From assembly GCA_003229755.1 (NCBI GenBank), contig QIFJ01000190.1:1-7801 (forward strand): DNA of 7,801 bases, read 5' to 3'. Positions within the stretch are counted from its first letter, which is position 1, and every line of letters starts with the position of its first letter. Under the pieces are notes generated by a model. The model saw nothing but the letters and a program-made list of their open reading frames with translations. It was not told the DNA's origin and did not search any database. Origin of the DNA: Pseudomonadota bacterium (lineage in GTDB: Bacteria; BMS3Abin14). Shown in pieces: positions 5,772 to 7,801 of the stretch. The translations under genes and the position numbers were made by a program.

Positions 5772-6140
5772 TCACTTTTTCTTCTTCAAGAAACGAATCA
5801 GCCCGTGAAGCATTCTAATAACCTCTTCCAGTGAGCCGGTTACTTGAGAAAGAATCTTTGGCTCTGTAAGATTAACCTCTTTGGATATTTCAAGTTGCGT
5901 TTCTAATTCGCTTGCCGAACCTGCCGCAATGTAGAGATATTGTATAAACTCTTTCTTCGAGTTTCTCGCAGATCCCTCTGCGATATTACTAGCGATTGAT
6001 ACTGCGGCACGCCTCATTTGAGTAACTAACCCGAACTTTTCATCATCAGGATATTTTCTCGTTAGTTGATACACTTCTGATGCAAGAGAAATCGACTTTT
6101 GCCATACTTCTAAATCCTTATGATTCCTCAGTTGACCCAT
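5772..6140 (-). CDS. S23-type four-helix-bundle protein, second subfamily
   Basis: About 122 residues starting MGQLRNHKDLEVWQKSISLA. It has the family core MRRAAVSIASNIAEGSARNSKKEFIQYLYIA, an ASELETQLEIS helix and a lysine-rich end LIRFLKKKK. It differs clearly from the other two copies (NIAEGSARNS instead of NIAEGFERDG), so it was not produced by a recent local duplication. The start is ATG at 6140; a GTG just upstream would add one residue. There is no good Shine-Dalgarno, because the sequence before the start is the heptamer array itself. The first codons (GTG-ATG-GGT) even fit the heptamer. It ends 14 bp before the WbpA-like gene, so both are probably on one transcript. Confidence 0.88.
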   Translation of the reverse strand: MGQLRNHKDLEVWQKSISLASEVYQLTRKYPDDEKFGLVTQMRRAAVSIASNIAEGSARNSKKEFIQYLYIAAGSASELETQLEISKEVNLTEPKILSQVTGSLEEVIRMLHGLIRFLKKKK

Positions 6141-6328
6141 CACTAATCACCAATTACCCATCACTAATCACCAATTACCATTCACCAATCACCCATCACT
6201 AATCACCAATTACCAATCACTAATCACCAATTACCCATCACTAATCACCAATTACCCATCACTAATCACCAATTACCCATCACTAATCACCAATCACCAA
6301 TCACTAATCACCCATCACCAATCACGCC
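6140..6328. repeat. Heptamer array H, 27 units in perfect phase
   Basis: Twenty-seven consecutive 7-bp units with no insertion or deletion: TCACTAA, TCACCAA, TTACCCA and close variants (TCACCCA, TTACCAA, TTACCAT, TCACGCC). Much of it follows a 21-bp super-unit of TCACTAA plus TCACCAA plus TTACCCA. Every unit starts TCA or TTA, so on the minus strand each carries TGA or TAA. The array overlaps the last codons of galE, including its stop, and reaches the start codon of the S23 gene. It thus makes up the whole intergenic region. Confidence 0.95.
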
Positions 6329-7292
6329 TGAAAAAATTCCACGCATGTTCAATAATGGTTTCAAGCTCTGAATACACTGACACCCACCCAAGTTCCTCTT
6401 TAATTCTACCCGAATCCGCCACCAGGACCGGCGGGTCCCCTGCTCTTCTCGGCCCGATCTCAGTGGGTATGGGGTGCCCCGTTACTTTTCTCGCCGTTTC
6501 AATGACCTCCAGGACCGAAAACCCATTCCCGTTGCCCAGGTTATAGGCAGTTGTAACATTTCCCTCGTCAAGCCGCTCCAGGGCACGTACATGAGCATCG
6601 GCAAGGTCGGTCACGTGAATATAGTCCCTGACGCATGTGCCGTCAGGCGTGTCGTAATCGTCACCGAAAACGGTAATATATTCCCGTTTCCCTGCAGCCA
6701 CCTCGAGAACAAGGGGAATCAGGTGCGTCTCCGGATGGTGCAGCTCCCCCGATTCTCCGTCAGGATCAGCCCCCGCGGCGTTAAAGTAGCGCAAAGAGGC
6801 CGATTTAAGGCCGTAGGCAGCCCCGAAATCGCGCAGAACGCTCTCCATGACACGTTTTGTCTCACCATAGGGGTTGACCGGGGAAAGGGGATGATCGTCC
6901 GGTATGGGGATTTTAACGGGATTTCCGTATACAGCGGCGGATGATGAGAATATCAGCCTGTTTATGCCCTTTTCTCTCAGGGCTTCAAGCAGGCTGATCG
7001 TCCCCAGCACATTATTTCGATAGTACTTCGCTGGATCCTCAACCGACTCGCCCACGAGGGCAAACGCTGCAAAGTGCATACAGGCATAGGGATCATATTT
7101 GTCGATAACTTCCTTTAAACGCTCCCCGTCCAGAATATCCCCGACTTCCAGAGGCCCCCACTTGACCAGCTCCTCATGGCCGTTAACCATATTGTCATAG
7201 GTTACAGGCTCGTATCCGGCATCCGCCAGGGCCTTGCAGGCGTGAGACCCTATATAGCCGGCACCGCCGGTTACCAGAACTCGGGTTGACAT
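6315..7292 (-). CDS. galE: UDP-glucose 4-epimerase GalE
   Basis: This 325-residue protein has the NAD-binding GGAGYIG (9-15), HFAAFALVGESVEDPAKYYRNN, SSSAAVYGNP (116-125) and the catalytic pair Y142/K146. LRYFNAAGADPDGESGE, FGDDYDTPDGTCVRDYIHVTDLADAH and YNLGNGNGFSVLEVI are diagnostic of GalE. It interconverts UDP-Glc and UDP-Gal in the cytoplasm. Length is a little under the roughly 338 of E. coli GalE, mostly at the C-terminus. The final residues R-D-W-stop are encoded by heptamer-array units. The ATG start has GGGAG six bases upstream, but it lies inside a long hairpin like that of the WbpP-like gene. It heads the sugar cluster, about 100 bp after the HigA-like gene. Confidence 0.96.
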   Translation of the reverse strand: MSTRVLVTGGAGYIGSHACKALADAGYEPVTYDNMVNGHEELVKWGPLEVGDILDGERLKEVIDKYDPYACMHFAAFALVGESVEDPAKYYRNNVLGTISLLEALREKGINRLIFSSSAAVYGNPVKIPIPDDHPLSPVNPYGETKRVMESVLRDFGAAYGLKSASLRYFNAAGADPDGESGELHHPETHLIPLVLEVAAGKREYITVFGDDYDTPDGTCVRDYIHVTDLADAHVRALERLDEGNVTTAYNLGNGNGFSVLEVIETARKVTGHPIPTEIGPRRAGDPPVLVADSGRIKEELGWVSVYSELETIIEHAWNFFRRDW

Positions 7293-7317
7293 TATTGACT
7301 CCCGAGTTCTGGTGACC
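7269..7317 (-). promoter_or_regulatory. Hairpin enclosing the galE start codon
   Basis: Arms 7269-7285 and 7301-7317 pair over 17 positions with one mismatch around a 15-base loop containing the start codon. The inner 12 bp equal the arms at the WbpP-like start (CCAGAACTCGGG / CCCGAGTTCTGG). The downstream arm is codons 3-8 of galE, so the upstream arm is an inverted copy of coding sequence. The GGGAG ribosome site straddles stem and loop. Confidence 0.65.
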
Positions 7318-7372
7318 CGGGACCCGGGACCCAGGTCCCATGTTTATTGACTAATATTATTTGGACTTTCAT
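7292..7372 (-). CDS. Possible 26-residue leader peptide coupled to galE
   Basis: An ATG at 7372 with AAGGAG two bases before it opens a short frame, MKVQIILVNKHGTW followed by VPGPGSPELGSQ. Its TAA stop shares its last base with the galE ATG (TAATG). The frame runs through the heptamer array and the hairpin, so a ribosome translating it would melt the hairpin and could reinitiate on galE. The short spacing and repeat origin make it uncertain; it may be chance. Confidence 0.3.
   Translation of the reverse strand: MKVQIILVNKHGTWVPGPGSPELGSQ
7314..7341. repeat. Heptamer array I (TGGGTCC family) before galE
   Basis: Units GACCCGG, GACCCGG, GACCCAG, GTCCCAT; on the minus strand they read as TGGGACC, TGGGTCC, CGGGTCC, CGGGTCA. 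It is the same family as arrays A and C on the other strand. It follows directly on the inverted copy of the galE start. Confidence 0.75.
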
Positions 7373-7399
7373 TTCTCCTTACACCTCACGCCTCATGCA
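7372..7399. repeat. Short heptamer-like run at the 3' end of the HigA-like gene
   Basis: TTTCTCC, TTACACC, TCACGCC, TCATGCA in one phase; the last contains the stop codon of the antitoxin gene. On the minus strand TGA, TGA and TAA recur every seven bases, as at the ends of galE and the WbpP-like gene. The degeneracy makes this weaker than the other arrays. Confidence 0.4.
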
Positions 7400-7680
7400 C
7401 TCTGGTAGTGTTTTACTTTAATTCGGTCCTCATGCAATCTGGCATGTGCAAGATCATAAGCGGCCTGCATGCGTAACCAAACATCGGCGCTGCTGCCGAA
7501 AGCTTTTTCAAGACGTATAGCCATGTCAGGAGAAATGCCTGCCTGCCCGTTGACTACTCGTGAAAGTGTATGGCGTGCTACACCAAGAACACGCGCTCCT
7601 TCCGTAACTGTGAGATTCAGGGGATCCAGGCAGGCGTCCTTAATAGAGCGGCCTGGATGAGGTGGTTTTTTCATTGCCAT
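7393..7680 (-). CDS. higA: HigA/VapI-family XRE antitoxin
   Basis: The 95-residue protein starts MAMKKPPHPGRSIKD, with the PxHPG motif typical of HigA. A helix-turn-helix follows at about 24-50 (LTVTEGARVLGVARHTLSRVVNG), then ISPDMAIRLEKAFGSSADVWLRMQAAYDL. These features define the HigA-type antitoxins, which bind the operon promoter and neutralise a HigB RNase. The start has AGGAGG eight bases upstream, lying inside the last codons of the upstream PIN toxin. HigB, normally just upstream, is absent: its place is taken by the end of a VapC-like gene. The protein is thus either an orphan antitoxin and regulator or works with an unusual partner. Confidence 0.88.
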   Translation of the reverse strand: MAMKKPPHPGRSIKDACLDPLNLTVTEGARVLGVARHTLSRVVNGQAGISPDMAIRLEKAFGSSADVWLRMQAAYDLAHARLHEDRIKVKHYQSA

Positions 7681-7684
7681 TTCT

Positions 7685-7801
7685 TTATCCTCCTAGTGGT
7701 AATCCACAAAATTTACCTGACGGTTCAATAATACTTAATCCCGGGAAATAGGTGCGATATCGAACGGCATCCCTGGTCAGTAGAGTCATCCCTTCTATCG
7801 C
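7685..7801 (-). CDS. vapC: VapC-like PIN-domain toxin, C-terminal part (5' end outside window)
   Basis: The minus strand is open from the window edge to TAA, giving 38 residues, AIEGMTLLTRDAVRYRTYFP followed by GLSIIEPSGKFCGLPLGG. The EG-(L/M)-TLLTRD and RYRTYFP-x-(L)-x-IIxP patterns are those of the last strand and helix of VapC PIN-domain RNases; the aspartate in LTRD is one of the acidic metal-site positions. The tail after IIEP is longer than usual. It stops four bases before the HigA-like start, so the two are co-transcribed. The identification rests on a short stretch, and the rest of the domain and any VapB lie beyond the edge. Confidence 0.7.
   Translation of the reverse strand, partial: AIEGMTLLTRDAVRYRTYFPGLSIIEPSGKFCGLPLGG

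Noticed and set aside
6140..6328. CRISPR array
   Set aside because: Units are 7 bp with no spacers between them and no cas genes nearby; it is a simple tandem array.
6474..6944. Plus-strand 156-residue frame opposite galE
   Set aside because: It is an antisense shadow; galE motifs on the minus strand account for the sequence.
1..7801. Diversity-generating retroelement, suggested by the Avd-like fold of S23 proteins
   Set aside because: No reverse transcriptase and no template/variable repeat pair can be seen in the window.
1..7801. tRNA or rRNA genes
   Set aside because: No cloverleaf-like or rRNA-like segments were recognised on either strand.

Overview
The window looks like a chromosomal piece from an uncultured Gram-negative-type bacterium. 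Moderate GC, an NtrC-like response regulator, several S23-type four-helix-bundle genes, a GTCATTGCGAG-type dispersed repeat and three toxin-antitoxin pieces are a combination often met in Desulfobacterota, Nitrospirota or Omnitrophota genomes. That placement is an inference from style only; nothing here fixes the phylum.

Layout, left to right. 1-237 (+) is the 3' end of an S23 four-helix-bundle gene, facing an NtrC-family response regulator (328-1698, -) across a heptamer array and a bidirectional terminator. 1699-2236 holds no gene but three different short-period arrays and an imperfect inverted repeat. 2237-2768 (+) is a Phd/RelE-type toxin-antitoxin pair with a good promoter. 2933-7292 (-) is a nucleotide-sugar cluster read leftward: galE, an S23 gene, a WbpA-like UDP-GlcNAc 6-dehydrogenase, a second S23 gene, and a WbpP-like UDP-GlcNAc 4-epimerase. 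At the right edge (-) lie the C-terminus of a VapC-like PIN toxin and a HigA-like antitoxin.

How the genes fit together. WbpA-like and WbpP-like enzymes together would convert UDP-GlcNAc to UDP-GalNAc and/or UDP-GalNAcA, and GalE supplies UDP-Gal. All three are precursors for a surface polysaccharide (O antigen, capsule or exopolysaccharide). The glycosyltransferases are not in the window. The two S23 genes inside the cluster have no obvious metabolic role.

The most striking signal is non-coding. Nearly every gene junction carries a tandem array with a strict 7-bp period, but the heptamer differs from junction to junction (TGGGTCC-like, TGGAACC-like, TCACCAA-like, ACCAGAA-like). At four junctions a near-perfect inverted copy of the neighbouring gene's first or last codons sits between the gene and the array. 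Three S23 genes each abut such an array, and one is bracketed by 34-bp inverted heptamer arms. The recurring order gene end, inverted copy, heptamers, S23 suggests an undescribed insertion or repeat-building process.
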